Part shown: positions 17,050-26,130 of the stretch, one piece after another | Layout of the letters: each line of letters begins with the position of its first letter | How positions within the stretch are numbered: the stretch's first letter is position 1 | Source: Pseudomonas viridiflava | GTDB taxonomy: Bacteria > Pseudomonadota > Gammaproteobacteria > Pseudomonadales > Pseudomonadaceae | NCBI RefSeq assembly: GCF_900583165.1 | Contig: NZ_UTKY01000073.1 | Location: 62,001-126,000 of the forward strand | DNA: 64,000 nt | Reading direction: 5' to 3' | Made by a program: the position numbers and the translations under genes | The notes under the pieces: generated by a model | The model's input: only the letters and a program-made list of their open reading frames with translations | The model's database searches: none | Told to the model about the DNA's origin: nothing

Positions 17050-17209
17050 ACGCAAAGGGCACGAGAGCGCTGACCCTTTGCGTGATTTACCCCGTTATTC
17101 GTAGTGGCCGGGAAAGCTGTGGCAGTCGATCATCGCATGCTGTTGCAGCCTCCTCCCCGTCACGTATGCCTTGAACCGCGCCACCCGATGAGTGGCGAAT
17201 GAGGACTTT
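17050..17209 (+). ncRNA. gabT RNA motif (structured leader between gabD and gabT)
   Basis: A perfect 10-bp hairpin (ACGCAAAGGG at 17050-17059 with CCCTTTGCGT at 17074-17083) follows gabD. About 90 bases of further structured-looking leader precede the gabT ribosome binding site. The gabT RNA motif is a known conserved Pseudomonas RNA of unknown function found exactly downstream of gabD and upstream of gabT. The assignment is by position and hairpin; exact boundaries are approximate. Confidence 0.6.
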
Positions 17210-18487
17210 ATGAGCAAGACCAACGCTTCTTTGATGCAACGCCGCGAATCCGCCGTACCGCGCGGTGTTGGCCAGATTCACCCGATCTTCGCTGAATCGG
17301 CAAAAAACGCTACCGTGACTGACGTTGAAGGTCGCGAGTTTATCGACTTCGCCGGCGGTATCGCCGTGCTGAACACCGGCCACGTGCACCCGAAAATCAT
17401 CGCGGCCGTGACCGAGCAACTGAACAAGTTGACCCACACCTGCTTCCAGGTACTGGCTTACGAGCCTTACGTTGAAGTGTGCGAGAAAGTGAATGCCAAG
17501 GTTCCAGGTGATTTCGCCAAGAAAACTCTGCTGGTCACCACCGGTTCCGAAGCCGTCGAAAACGCCGTGAAAATTGCGCGTGCCGCCACTGGCCGCGCTG
17601 GCGTGATCGCCTTCACCGGCGCCTACCACGGCCGCACCATGATGACCCTGGGCCTCACCGGTAAAGTCGTGCCTTACTCGGCTGGCATGGGCTTGATGCC
17701 CGGCGGCGTGTTCCGCGCGCTGTACCCGAATGAGTTGCACGGTGTGAGCGACGACGATTCCATCGCCAGCATCGAGCGTATCTTCAAGAATGATGCCGAG
17801 CCGCGTGATATCGCCGCGATCATCATCGAGCCGGTGCAGGGCGAGGGCGGTTTCTACGTCGCGCCTAAATCCTTCATGAAGCGCCTGCGCGAACTGTGCG
17901 ACAAGCACGGCATCCTGCTGATCGCCGACGAAGTGCAAACTGGCGCTGGCCGTACCGGTACCTTCTTTGCCATGGAACAGATGGGCGTTGCTGCCGACCT
18001 GACCACTTTCGCCAAATCGATCGCGGGCGGCTTCCCGCTGGCCGGTGTGTGCGGCAAGGCCGAATACATGGACGCCATTGCTCCAGGCGGCCTGGGCGGC
18101 ACCTACGCCGGTAGCCCGATCGCTTGCGCCGCGGCCCTGGCCGTGATGGAAGTGTTTGAAGAAGAGCACCTGCTGGACCGCTGCAAGGCGGTTGGCGAGC
18201 GTCTGGTCACTGGCCTGAAAGCCATCCAGGCCAAGTACCCCGTGATCGGTGAAGTACGTGCCCTGGGCGCGATGATCGCGGTCGAGCTGTTCGACGGCGG
18301 CGACACCCACAAGCCAAACGCGGCGGCGGTTGCTGCCGTGGTGGCCAAGGCGCGTGACAAGGGCCTGATCCTGCTGAGCTGCGGCACCTACGGCAACGTG
18401 TTGCGCGTACTGGTCCCGCTGACCGCGCCGGACGAGCTGTTGGACAAAGGCCTGGCGATCATCGAAGAGTGCTTCTCCGAGCTGTAA
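17210..18487 (+). CDS. gabT: 4-aminobutyrate aminotransferase
   Basis: 425 aa from ATG 17210 (MSKTNASLMQRRES), behind GAGG; an upstream GTG at 17192 is less likely. A class-III PLP aminotransferase that transfers the amino group of GABA (and 5-aminovalerate) to 2-oxoglutarate. Seen in sequence: TTGSEAVENAVKIAR and GAYHGRT phosphate-binding regions, the IADEVQTGAGRTG motif, and the PLP lysine in FAKSIAGGFP. It forms a catabolic pair with gabD upstream, separated by the RNA element. A strong terminator follows. Confidence 0.97.
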   Translation: MSKTNASLMQRRESAVPRGVGQIHPIFAESAKNATVTDVEGREFIDFAGGIAVLNTGHVHPKIIAAVTEQLNKLTHTCFQVLAYEPYVEVCEKVNAKVPGDFAKKTLLVTTGSEAVENAVKIARAATGRAGVIAFTGAYHGRTMMTLGLTGKVVPYSAGMGLMPGGVFRALYPNELHGVSDDDSIASIERIFKNDAEPRDIAAIIIEPVQGEGGFYVAPKSFMKRLRELCDKHGILLIADEVQTGAGRTGTFFAMEQMGVAADLTTFAKSIAGGFPLAGVCGKAEYMDAIAPGGLGGTYAGSPIACAAALAVMEVFEEEHLLDRCKAVGERLVTGLKAIQAKYPVIGEVRALGAMIAVELFDGGDTHKPNAAAVAAVVAKARDKGLILLSCGTYGNVLRVLVPLTAPDELLDKGLAIIEECFSEL

Positions 18488-18510
18488 GCGGACGCCTGGT
18501 TGATCGATAG

Positions 18511-18538
18511 AAAAAACCCGCTTCGGCGGGTTTTTTTG
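18511..18538 (+). terminator. Rho-independent terminator of gabT
   Basis: AAAAAACCCGC-TTCG-GCGGGTTTTTTT: a GC stem with a UUCG tetraloop and flanking A/T tracts, so it can act in both directions. Confidence 0.95.
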
Positions 18539-18626
18539 TGCCCGATGGGGCACATTCAGGTCCTGTTCATTGTACGTACGCGTGTGCATTGACTAAGGTG
18601 CAAGCATTGCCGATGGAGCGTGCTGC

Positions 18627-19835
18627 ATGACTGCTGTTGATTTACCCGCTGTACCCCGAGTGTTAATCGCCGAAGCAGACCCTTGGTCGCGGGACCTGCT
18701 CAAGCAAGTGTTGTTGAACGTGCGCTGCGACGCACGGCTGGATGTGTGTGCTGACGGGCAACAAGCCGCGACGTTGCTGCGGGACAAGGCCTACGACCTG
18801 ATCCTGGCGGATTGGGAGTTGCCGGGCATCGATGGTCTGAGCCTGCTGCGCGGCGTGCGTCGAAAGCGCCGCTCGCCCGCGCTGCCGTTTATTCTGCTGA
18901 GCAGCCGCAATGACAGCGCCAGCGTGCGCGAGGCCCTGCCCCTGGCGCCCACGGCATACCTGACCAAGCCCTTGAACATGGAAAGCCTGACGCAGCGCCT
19001 TCAAGACTTGCTGCTCAATGAAGGCGAAAGCGTCTACTGCGAGATTGCGCCGCTGGCACCCGGCATGACCCTGCCGGCGTTCCTTGAGCGCCGCCGCGAG
19101 GCCTCCGATGGCGCGCCGCTGCGGGTCGATGTGAAAGCCGCCGTGCAACGCAGCCTCGGGCCCGAGGGCCTGGACCTCAAGCGCCTGGAAGACCAAGTGC
19201 GCATGGATCCGCAAATCAGCGCCGTCCTGATCGCTGCCGCCAACAGTGCCGGCCACCACGGCACACCGGTGCAAACCCTGCCGGCTGCACTGCACAAGCT
19301 CGCTGCCGGGCAAAGCATGAACCTGATCCTGGGCCTGGCCCTCAAGCACAACGTGGTGTTGGGTGACCCGGCGCTGGTGGCTTATGCCGAGCGTCATTGG
19401 CAGTTGTCCCAGGACACGGCCGACTACGCCAGCCGCCTGGCGCGCCTGCTGGAGCTTGATCACGAGCGCTGTTATAGCGCTGGCATCCTGCATCGGCTTG
19501 GGGACCTGGCGCTGCTGCGCTGCCTGGAAGACTGGCGCCAAGGCGGCGGTGCACTGGATGACGAGATGATTGGCGAATCGCTCTACACCTTTGGCGCGGC
19601 CTATGGCTCGTCGTTGCGGGCGCGTTGGCGCTTGCCGTTGGAACTGCGCCAATTGATCGCGGCGATCTATTCGCTGGAAGGCGGGGTGTATGCCCGGGAT
19701 GCGCTGGTGGTAAACCTGGCGGCGCAGATAGCGCGGCTCACCGAGCATGAAGGGCTGGAAGCACTGGCCGCCGGCAAGACCGCGCGACTGCTCAAGGTGG
19801 GGTTGTCGGAACTCGCCCGGGTGCGCAAGGCCTAG
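18627..19835 (+). CDS. Response regulator with HDOD output domain
   Basis: 402 aa. Residues about 11-130 form a receiver domain (AEAD acidic pocket, phospho-acceptor in LILADWELPGIDG, LLSSRND threonine-equivalent, YLTKPL lysine). Residues about 170-400 form an HDOD domain (LEDQVRMDPQISAVLIAAAN, then LHRLGDLALLRC), as in bacterial signalling proteins of unclear output. No kinase is adjacent. The gene is monocistronic between the gabT terminator and a REP doublet. Confidence 0.85.
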   Translation: MTAVDLPAVPRVLIAEADPWSRDLLKQVLLNVRCDARLDVCADGQQAATLLRDKAYDLILADWELPGIDGLSLLRGVRRKRRSPALPFILLSSRNDSASVREALPLAPTAYLTKPLNMESLTQRLQDLLLNEGESVYCEIAPLAPGMTLPAFLERRREASDGAPLRVDVKAAVQRSLGPEGLDLKRLEDQVRMDPQISAVLIAAANSAGHHGTPVQTLPAALHKLAAGQSMNLILGLALKHNVVLGDPALVAYAERHWQLSQDTADYASRLARLLELDHERCYSAGILHRLGDLALLRCLEDWRQGGGALDDEMIGESLYTFGAAYGSSLRARWRLPLELRQLIAAIYSLEGGVYARDALVVNLAAQIARLTEHEGLEALAAGKTARLLKVGLSELARVRKA

Positions 19836-19847
19836 AAGACAATGAAG

Positions 19848-19948
19848 TCCAAATGTGGGAGGGGGCTTGCCCCCGATGAGGGAGTGTCAGTCAGCTAATC
19901 AGTAACTGACACCCCGCTATCGGGGGCAAGCCCCCTCCCACATTTGGA
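19848..19948. repeat. REP doublet (REPIN)
   Basis: Two inverted REP copies (GTGGGAGGGGGCTTGCCCCC and its complement) face each other across about 50 bases, between the ends of two convergent genes. Confidence 0.95.
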
Positions 19949-19961
19949 TTGTGTCAGTTCT

Positions 19962-20963
19962 TTAGCCCGCAACCACCCGGTTCTTGCCCAATCGCTTGGC
20001 CTCATACATGGCCGCATCGGCCCGGGCGAACAGGCTGTCCAGGGTCGAATCCTCTTCCCGCAGGTTCGCCAGGCCCTGGCTGATGGTCACGGTAAACGCT
20101 TGGCCTTCATAGCTGAAACTCAGATCCTGAATCTCCCTGCCTAGCCGTTCAGCCACCTGCAATGCCATGTGAGGCGCACAACCGGGCAGCACAGCGGCAA
20201 ACTCTTCGCCGCCAATGCGCCCGAACAGGTCGCCACGGCGCAACACCCCACGACCGCTCTCGGCGATGCGCCGCAATACCTGGTCGCCTTCCAGGTGGCC
20301 GTAGGTGTCGTTGACGTCCTTGAAGTCATCAATGTCCAACAGCAGGAAGGCCAGCGGGGCGCTTTGGGCGCACGCGCTGTCGAACGCTTGGTTGGCGCAT
20401 TCGAAAAAGTGTCGACGGTTACTGGTTTGGGTCAGCACATCGGTGGTGGCGAGGCGATGCAACTCAAGTTCAAGTTGCTTCTTTTCGGTGATGTCTTCAG
20501 CCATGCCGACCACGATCACCGGTTCGCCAGACTCAACCTGTTGGTTGACGTAGCACTTGTCGCTCAGCCAGCGGATCTGCCCATCGGCGGTGATGATGCG
20601 GTACTCGCGGTCTTCCACGGCGCCGTGTTCCAGCACGCGGGCCAGGCTGTGCTCGGCGTAATCGAGGTCTTCAGGGTGAATGCTGTTGCGCCACTCGCGA
20701 TGATCGGCCAATAACAGACCGGCGGAACGCCCAAAGACCCGCTCGTAGGCCGGGCTCACGTACAGCACGCGCCGGGTTTCCCAATCGATGGCCCATAGCA
20801 CCGCGTTCACACTGACCAGCAGTGAACTGAGCAGCTGCTCGCGCTCGCTTAGCCGTTCGACTTCACCTTGGGCATGCATCAGTGCCAGCAGGGTTGCGGC
20901 CGCCGCGGGGCGTGGATGCTCCGCAGTGGGGGTGTCGGCTAGGTAGGGCTGTTCGTGAACCAT
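19962..20963 (-). CDS. PAS-GGDEF diguanylate cyclase
   Basis: 333 aa from ATG 20963 (AGAGAG site upstream). An N-terminal coil precedes a PAS/PAC domain (about 40-155, ending VGMAEDITEKKQLELEL) and a GGDEF domain (about 165-330). The active-site signature is GGEEF, preceded five residues upstream by RRGD, an RxxD inhibitory site. It should therefore make c-di-GMP and be feedback-inhibited. No membrane segment, so a cytosolic sensor. Lies close to desA and the GGDEF-EAL gene, as in P. aeruginosa gene order (recalled). Confidence 0.92.
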   Translation of the reverse strand: MVHEQPYLADTPTAEHPRPAAAATLLALMHAQGEVERLSEREQLLSSLLVSVNAVLWAIDWETRRVLYVSPAYERVFGRSAGLLLADHREWRNSIHPEDLDYAEHSLARVLEHGAVEDREYRIITADGQIRWLSDKCYVNQQVESGEPVIVVGMAEDITEKKQLELELHRLATTDVLTQTSNRRHFFECANQAFDSACAQSAPLAFLLLDIDDFKDVNDTYGHLEGDQVLRRIAESGRGVLRRGDLFGRIGGEEFAAVLPGCAPHMALQVAERLGREIQDLSFSYEGQAFTVTISQGLANLREEDSTLDSLFARADAAMYEAKRLGKNRVVAG

Positions 20964-21151
20964 CGGCACAACTCTCTCTGGGCGCGCCGCAGGGTGGAAC
21001 AGCGGTCACTACAAGGGGCCACCATGATGGCGAAGTGTTCATTGAGAGAGGGGAATTGCAGTGAAGTTCCGTCAACAGGACCGATTGCCGGTGTCCGAGA
21101 ACTGACGCCAAAAAGCTGGTGGGCGGGAGGAAAGGCCCTCCCGCCGCACCG

Positions 21152-22336
21152 TCAGACCGCTGCAGGACGCAGAGAATAGGTCTTCAATTGATGGGCAAAG
21201 TCCCGCAGGGATTGGATACCGCTGGCCTCGGCCTCATGCACCCATTCCTTGATCGCGGCCAACATATCGTGGCCGTTGGAACTGGTCTTTAGCCAGATCT
21301 GTTGCAGCGCCAGGCGTTTTTCGTAGATCACTTTCAGTGCCTGGCTGTGCTCCAGCAGGCTCTGGATGCGCAGGTGATGGCGGTCATCCAGCAGGCTGGT
21401 TTCCCGCGACAGCAGGCGCTTGGCACGGTGGAACTGGTGGCGTACCGAGTGATCGACCTTTTCCAGCTCTTGCTTGACCAGCGGGCCGATCACCAACTTG
21501 CGGTACTGGGCCATGATCTGGAAGCGGTTGTTGAGGATCGCCATGGCGGTGTCCATGTCCAGGTGCCCCTTGCCCTCGACGCGGTGGGCAATCGGCGCCA
21601 CACGCTGCACCTTGGCCAGGCGCAGCCAGCTGAACACCTTGATCCAGGCCCAGCCCAGGTCGAACTCCCACTTTTTCACCGACAGCTTGGCCGAGTTGGG
21701 GTAGGTGTGGTGGTTGTTGTGCAACTCTTCGCCACCCACAATGATGCCCCACGGCACCAGGTTGGTCGCCGCGTCACGGCATTCGAAGTTGCGATAGCCC
21801 ACGGCATGGCCCAGGCCGTTGATAACGCCCGCGGCCCAGAAGGGAATCCACATCATCTGGATCGCCCAGATGGTGATGCCAATGGTGCCGAACAGCAGCA
21901 GGTCGATCACGCCCATGATTGCCACGCCCAAGAGCGGGTAAGGGGTGTAGATTTTGCGTTCGATCCAGTCGTCCGGGCAGTTCTTGCCGTAGATGCGCAG
22001 GGTCTCGGGGTTTTCGGCTTCGGCGCGGTACAGTTCGGCACCTTTGCGCAGTACCGTGGACAAGCCCTTGATGACCGGGCTGTGGGGGTCGTCGACGGTT
22101 TCGCATTTGGCATGGTGTTTACGGTGGATGGCAGTCCACTCGCGGGTGTTCTGTGCCGTGGTCAGCCACAGCCAGAAGCGGAAGAAGTGTTTCAGGCCGG
22201 CATTGAGCTCCAGGGAGCGATGGGCTGAATAACGGTGCAGATAGACGGTGACCCCAACGATGGTCACGTGGGTCATCAACAGAGTGACTGCCACCAGTTG
22301 CCAGGCTGACAGGTCAAGAAAACCGTTGTACCACAT
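21152..22336 (-). CDS. desA: Delta-9 fatty acyl (phospholipid) desaturase
   Basis: 394 aa from ATG 22336 (MWYNGFLDLSAW), the length of Pseudomonas DesA. An integral membrane di-iron desaturase that introduces double bonds into acyl chains of existing phospholipids. The three histidine boxes are present: HRYSAHR, HRKHHAK and HNNHHTYP. Membrane segments flank box 1 and lie around the middle. An open upstream extension to 22375 is not part of the family. It is divergent from the PAS-GGDEF-EAL gene; the 166 bases between them hold both promoters. Confidence 0.95.
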   Translation of the reverse strand: MWYNGFLDLSAWQLVAVTLLMTHVTIVGVTVYLHRYSAHRSLELNAGLKHFFRFWLWLTTAQNTREWTAIHRKHHAKCETVDDPHSPVIKGLSTVLRKGAELYRAEAENPETLRIYGKNCPDDWIERKIYTPYPLLGVAIMGVIDLLLFGTIGITIWAIQMMWIPFWAAGVINGLGHAVGYRNFECRDAATNLVPWGIIVGGEELHNNHHTYPNSAKLSVKKWEFDLGWAWIKVFSWLRLAKVQRVAPIAHRVEGKGHLDMDTAMAILNNRFQIMAQYRKLVIGPLVKQELEKVDHSVRHQFHRAKRLLSRETSLLDDRHHLRIQSLLEHSQALKVIYEKRLALQQIWLKTSSNGHDMLAAIKEWVHEAEASGIQSLRDFAHQLKTYSLRPAAV

Positions 22337-22502
22337 AGGCTGTATGGCCCTCAGATAAAGAAAAAAACAGCTCACGCATTATCACTAAGCCTACAGAGAA
22401 AACCAGCCGCCCTTTCAGATAGGAGTGACTGGATGTTTCTTATTCTATAATCCGCAGCCTTTGTAGGGCGATGCTGTTTTTTTGGTAAGGATTACTGACC
22501 AT

Positions 22503-24416
22503 ATGCTGTTTTCATACCGAGGTGCCCTGCGTATAGGGCTGGTATACCTGCTGGTTTCCATTGTGTGGCTCCAGCTCAGCAACCAGGTATTGATCAACTT
22601 TCTCGATGAGCCGCGTGAGTTGGGGCATTGGCTGCAGGTGCGCGGTTACGTGTGGGTAGCCCTGAGTGCATTGGCCATTTACCTGCTCTGTGCCCGTTTT
22701 GCGCGTGCCAACCTGTTGCAGCAACCCTTGAAAGAGAACCGCGAACGCCTGCGCCAGGCCGCCGCCGTGTTCGATTGCACCCGCGAAGGGGTGTTGGTCT
22801 CCAACGCCGAGGGCCTGATCGTGCATGTGAACCGGGCCTTTATGGAGATCACCGGTTATCAGCGCGACGATGTGATGGGCCAGCAGCCCAGCCTTTTAAA
22901 GTCAGGGCGCCATTCGTCGCTTTTTTATCAGCACATGTTCCAGAGCCTGGAGCGCACCGGCGAATGGAGCGGTGAAATCTGGAATCGGCGTAAAAGCGGC
23001 GAGATTTATCCCCAATGGCAAACCATCCGCGTGATCCAGGATGACCATGGCCAAATCAGCCATTACGTTGCGGTATTTTCCGATATCAGTGCCATCAAAA
23101 ATTCCGAGCACGAACTGGCCCACCTGGCGCACCACGACCCCCTCACCGATTTGCCCAACCGCCTACTCTTCACCGACCGCGCCGAACAGGCGCTGGCTTC
23201 CGCGCAAACCCACAAACGCGGCTGTGCCTTGCTGCTGCTGGACCTGGACCACTTCAAGATCATCAATGACAGCCTTGGTCACAACGTCGGCGACCAGTTG
23301 CTCAAGTGTGTGGGTGAGCGGCTTCAGGGCCTGTTCGGTTCTGGCGTAACCCTGGCGCGCCTGGGGGGCGACGAGTTCGCAGTGCTGGCGGAAAGTTGTC
23401 CACAGGTGGTGCAGGCGGCCGCCATGGCTCATCGGATACTCGAAGCGATGAAGCAACCGTTCATCTTTGACGGGCACCAGCTGTTTATCAGCGCCAGCAT
23501 CGGCATCAGCCTGTTCCCCAGTGATGCGCTGAGCGCCGAACAGCTGCTGCGCAATGCTGATTCCGCGCTGTTCAAGGCCAAAAGTACCGGGCGCGAAGGC
23601 TACGCCTTGTACACCGAAGAACTCACTGCCCACGCGCAAAACCGTGTCGAAATCGCCAGCGAGTTGCGTCGCGCACTAGAGCAGCAAGAGCTGCGCGTTT
23701 TCTACCAACCTGTGCACGACCTGCAAGGCAGCCACCTGGTCGGCGTCGAAGCCCTGGTGCGCTGGGAACACCCGGAGCGTGGCCTGGTGCCGCCGGGTGA
23801 ATTTATCCCTATCGCCGAACGCACGGGCTTGATTGCCGATATCGACGCCTGGGTGTTGGAGCAGTCGTGCCGGCAGATGTGCGATTGGTTGGCGCAGGGC
23901 GCGCCGTTGAGCTTTCTTGCCGTGAATGTCTCCAGTCGTTTGTTCGCTCGGCGTGAGCTGTACGGGCAAGTTGCCCAAGTGCTGCACGACACGGGCCTGG
24001 ACCCGGCCTTCCTCGAGCTGGAAGTCACCGAAAGCGCGGTGATGGACGACCCCGAAGACGCCCTCGAACAACTGCACCGCCTGCGCGAGTTGGGCTTGCG
24101 CCTGGCCATCGATGATTTCGGCACGGGTTATTCTTCATTGCTGCGCCTCAAGCGCTTGCCGGTGCAGAAGCTCAAAATCGACCAGGGCTTTGTTGCCGGC
24201 TTGCCGTGGGACGAGGACGACGCGGCGATTGTGCGGGTGGTGATCGCCCTGGCTAAAAGCATGGGCATGCAGGTTCACGCCGAAGGGATCGAGCAGGTGG
24301 AGCAGGCGCGATTCCTGTTGGAGCAGGAGTGCGATCTGGGGCAGGGGTATTGGTTTGGCAAACCGGTGCCGGCTCACGACATCGACTGGAACCGGGCGCC
24401 GCATATCCAGTGTTGA
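22503..24416 (+). CDS. Membrane-anchored PAS-GGDEF-EAL protein (c-di-GMP turnover)
   Basis: 637 aa from ATG 22503 (AAGGATTACTGACCAT upstream). Two N-terminal membrane helices (about 10-30 and 48-68) are followed by a PAS domain (about 85-200), GGDEF (about 210-370, motif LGGDEFAVL) and EAL (about 385-630, EALVRWEHP, then DDFGTGYSSL). Both signatures are intact, so it could be bifunctional, but EAL proteins of this build are usually phosphodiesterases. It neighbours desA, as PipA (PA0285) does in P. aeruginosa, and is probably its orthologue. Confidence 0.9.
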   Translation: MLFSYRGALRIGLVYLLVSIVWLQLSNQVLINFLDEPRELGHWLQVRGYVWVALSALAIYLLCARFARANLLQQPLKENRERLRQAAAVFDCTREGVLVSNAEGLIVHVNRAFMEITGYQRDDVMGQQPSLLKSGRHSSLFYQHMFQSLERTGEWSGEIWNRRKSGEIYPQWQTIRVIQDDHGQISHYVAVFSDISAIKNSEHELAHLAHHDPLTDLPNRLLFTDRAEQALASAQTHKRGCALLLLDLDHFKIINDSLGHNVGDQLLKCVGERLQGLFGSGVTLARLGGDEFAVLAESCPQVVQAAAMAHRILEAMKQPFIFDGHQLFISASIGISLFPSDALSAEQLLRNADSALFKAKSTGREGYALYTEELTAHAQNRVEIASELRRALEQQELRVFYQPVHDLQGSHLVGVEALVRWEHPERGLVPPGEFIPIAERTGLIADIDAWVLEQSCRQMCDWLAQGAPLSFLAVNVSSRLFARRELYGQVAQVLHDTGLDPAFLELEVTESAVMDDPEDALEQLHRLRELGLRLAIDDFGTGYSSLLRLKRLPVQKLKIDQGFVAGLPWDEDDAAIVRVVIALAKSMGMQVHAEGIEQVEQARFLLEQECDLGQGYWFGKPVPAHDIDWNRAPHIQC

Positions 24417-24423
24417 AATGCTT

Positions 24424-24524
24424 TCAAAATGTGGGAGGGGGCTTGCCCCCGATAGCGGTGGGTGATCCAGCACATCTGTGCCTGACACCCTGCAATCGTG
24501 GGCAAGCCCCCTCCCACACTTGGA
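24424..24524. repeat. REP doublet (REPIN)
   Basis: Inverted pair of the GTGGGAGGGGGCTTGCCCCC repeat directly after the GGDEF-EAL gene; the right copy has one change (CGTGGGCAAGCC). Confidence 0.93.
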
Positions 24525-24612
24525 TCTGCTCAAGGCTCAATTTCTGCCTAAACCCGAAAAACCCGCTCGCAACCCCACGCCCCATCAGAAAATTCTTTCT
24601 GGTTATATAAAC

Positions 24613-24637
24613 ATTCTTAAATAGTATTTTTAAGAAT
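24613..24637. promoter_or_regulatory. AT-rich palindrome upstream of oscA, putative CysB site
   Basis: ATTCTTAAA (24613-24621) and TTTAAGAAT (24629-24637) form a perfect 9-bp inverted repeat with a 7-base spacer, about 85 bases ahead of oscA. CysB, the LysR-type activator of sulfate assimilation, binds AT-rich sites ahead of sbp/cys operons. The site is seen; the regulator is inferred. Confidence 0.6.
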
Positions 24638-24721
24638 ATCCGCGCTTATCTACTATCGCCCTCACGCCGCAAGCAGTGCCGCCACTGCAAGGCACGCACT
24701 TTTCATTTCAGGAGCGAGACC

Positions 24722-24904
24722 ATGAGCGCATCTCTACGTAGCGTCGACGGCCAGGACGAAGCAGCCATTTTGCGTGAGATCCAGAGCGCATTGCGCGATC
24801 TGCGGTTTGGCGCGGTGGAAATCACTGTGCATAACGCCCAAGTGGTACAGATCGAACGCAAAGAAAAATTCCGCCTGCAAAACCCGGGTAACAAACCGAG
24901 CTAA
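24722..24904 (+). CDS. oscA: OscA, small sulfur-starvation protein (DUF2292)
   Basis: 60 aa, beginning behind GGAGCGAGACC. A YezD/DUF2292-type fold: helix EAAILREIQSALRDLRFG followed by strand VEITVHNAQVVQIERKEK. OscA of Pseudomonas is required for organosulfur use and chromate tolerance under sulfur limitation and is co-located with the sulfate transporter. sbp starts 74 bases downstream. Confidence 0.88.
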   Translation: MSASLRSVDGQDEAAILREIQSALRDLRFGAVEITVHNAQVVQIERKEKFRLQNPGNKPS

Positions 24905-24978
24905 GCAGCAACGGCGATTCGCATGCTAGACCCGCACTTATAAGAAAAAGCCAACACCCAGAATTTTCAGGAGCTTCT

Positions 24979-25989
24979 ATGTCGTCGATTCGCCGTTACG
25001 CCTTGGCCGCCCTGGCCAGCGCCGTGTTTGCAGGTTCCGCTGTTGCCAAGGACTACGAGCTACTTAACGTCTCGTACGACCCTACCCGTGAGCTGTACCA
25101 GGACTACAACGCTGAGTTCACCAACTTCTGGAAACAGTCGCACCCCGGTGACACCGTAAAAATCCAGCAATCCCACGGTGGTTCGGGCAAACAAGGCCGT
25201 GCCGTGATCGACGGCCTGCGCGCCGACGTCGTGACCCTGGCCCTGGCCGGTGACATCGACGAAATCGCCAAATTGGGCAAGACCCTGCCAGAAAACTGGC
25301 AGACCCGCCTGCCAGACGCCAGCACCCCGTACACCTCGACCATCGTGTTCCTGGTGCGCAAGGGCAACCCTAAAGGCATCAAGGATTGGGGCGACCTGAT
25401 CAAGAAAGACGTGTCTGTGATCACCCCCAACCCAAAAACCTCCGGCGGCGCTCGCTGGAACTTCCTCGCCGCCTGGGCCTACGGCCTGAAAGCCGGTGGC
25501 AGCGAAGCCAAGGCCCAGGAATACGTAAAAGAGCTGTTCAAGCACGTGCCTGTGCTGGACACCGGCGCTCGCGGCTCGACCATCACTTTCGTCAACAACG
25601 GTCAGGGTGACGTGTTGCTGGCCTGGGAAAACGAAGCGTTCTTGGCCCTGAAAGAAGACGGCGGCGCCGACAAGTTCGATATCGTCGTGCCGTCCCTGTC
25701 GATCCTCGCCGAGCCACCAGTGGCTGTCGTCGACAAGAACGCCGAGAAAAAGGGCAACACCGAAATCGCCACCGAATACCTTAAGCACCTGTACAGCCCG
25801 GCTGGCCAAGAGATCGCGGCGAAAAACTTCTACCGCCCACGTGATGCAAAAGTGGCCGCCAAATACGCCCAACAGTTCCCGAAACTGGACCTGGTGACTA
25901 TCGACAAAGACTTCGGCGGCTGGAAAACTGCCCAACCGAAATTCTTTAACGACGGTGGCGTGTTCGATCAGATCTACACGGCGCAGTAA
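24979..25989 (+). CDS. sbp: Periplasmic sulfate-binding protein
   Basis: 336 aa with a signal peptide (cleavage after SAVAKD-like AVA). Family features include LLNVSYDPTRELYQ, SHGGSGKQGRAV (sulfate-binding loop), NPKTSGGARWNFLAAW and the C-terminal YRPRDAKV. It captures sulfate/thiosulfate for the CysTWA ABC transporter encoded downstream. A REP doublet lies between sbp and cysT and may lower expression of the membrane genes relative to sbp. Confidence 0.97.
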   Translation: MSSIRRYALAALASAVFAGSAVAKDYELLNVSYDPTRELYQDYNAEFTNFWKQSHPGDTVKIQQSHGGSGKQGRAVIDGLRADVVTLALAGDIDEIAKLGKTLPENWQTRLPDASTPYTSTIVFLVRKGNPKGIKDWGDLIKKDVSVITPNPKTSGGARWNFLAAWAYGLKAGGSEAKAQEYVKELFKHVPVLDTGARGSTITFVNNGQGDVLLAWENEAFLALKEDGGADKFDIVVPSLSILAEPPVAVVDKNAEKKGNTEIATEYLKHLYSPAGQEIAAKNFYRPRDAKVAAKYAQQFPKLDLVTIDKDFGGWKTAQPKFFNDGGVFDQIYTAQ

Positions 25990-25999
25990 GCCAAAGTAC

Positions 26000-26101
26000 C
26001 TGTAGGAGCGAGCTTGCTCGCGAAGATCGTCAACGATGACGCGGGCATTCTGAATGAACGCGGTGCCCTTGAGTTCTTCGCGAGCAAGCTCGCTCCTACA
26101 G
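26000..26101. repeat. REP doublet, second sequence class
   Basis: TGTAGGAGCGAGCTTGCTCG and its complement face each other across about 45 bases inside the sulfate operon. The same class recurs at 59459-59562. Confidence 0.95.
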
Positions 26102-26130
26102 TGGTTTCTACCCCTTAACCAAGGACTCTT

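Noticed and set aside
17087..18589. A 500-codon minus-strand frame opposite gabT
   Set aside because: Shadow of gabT; composition rich in His, Gln and Gly and no ribosome binding site.
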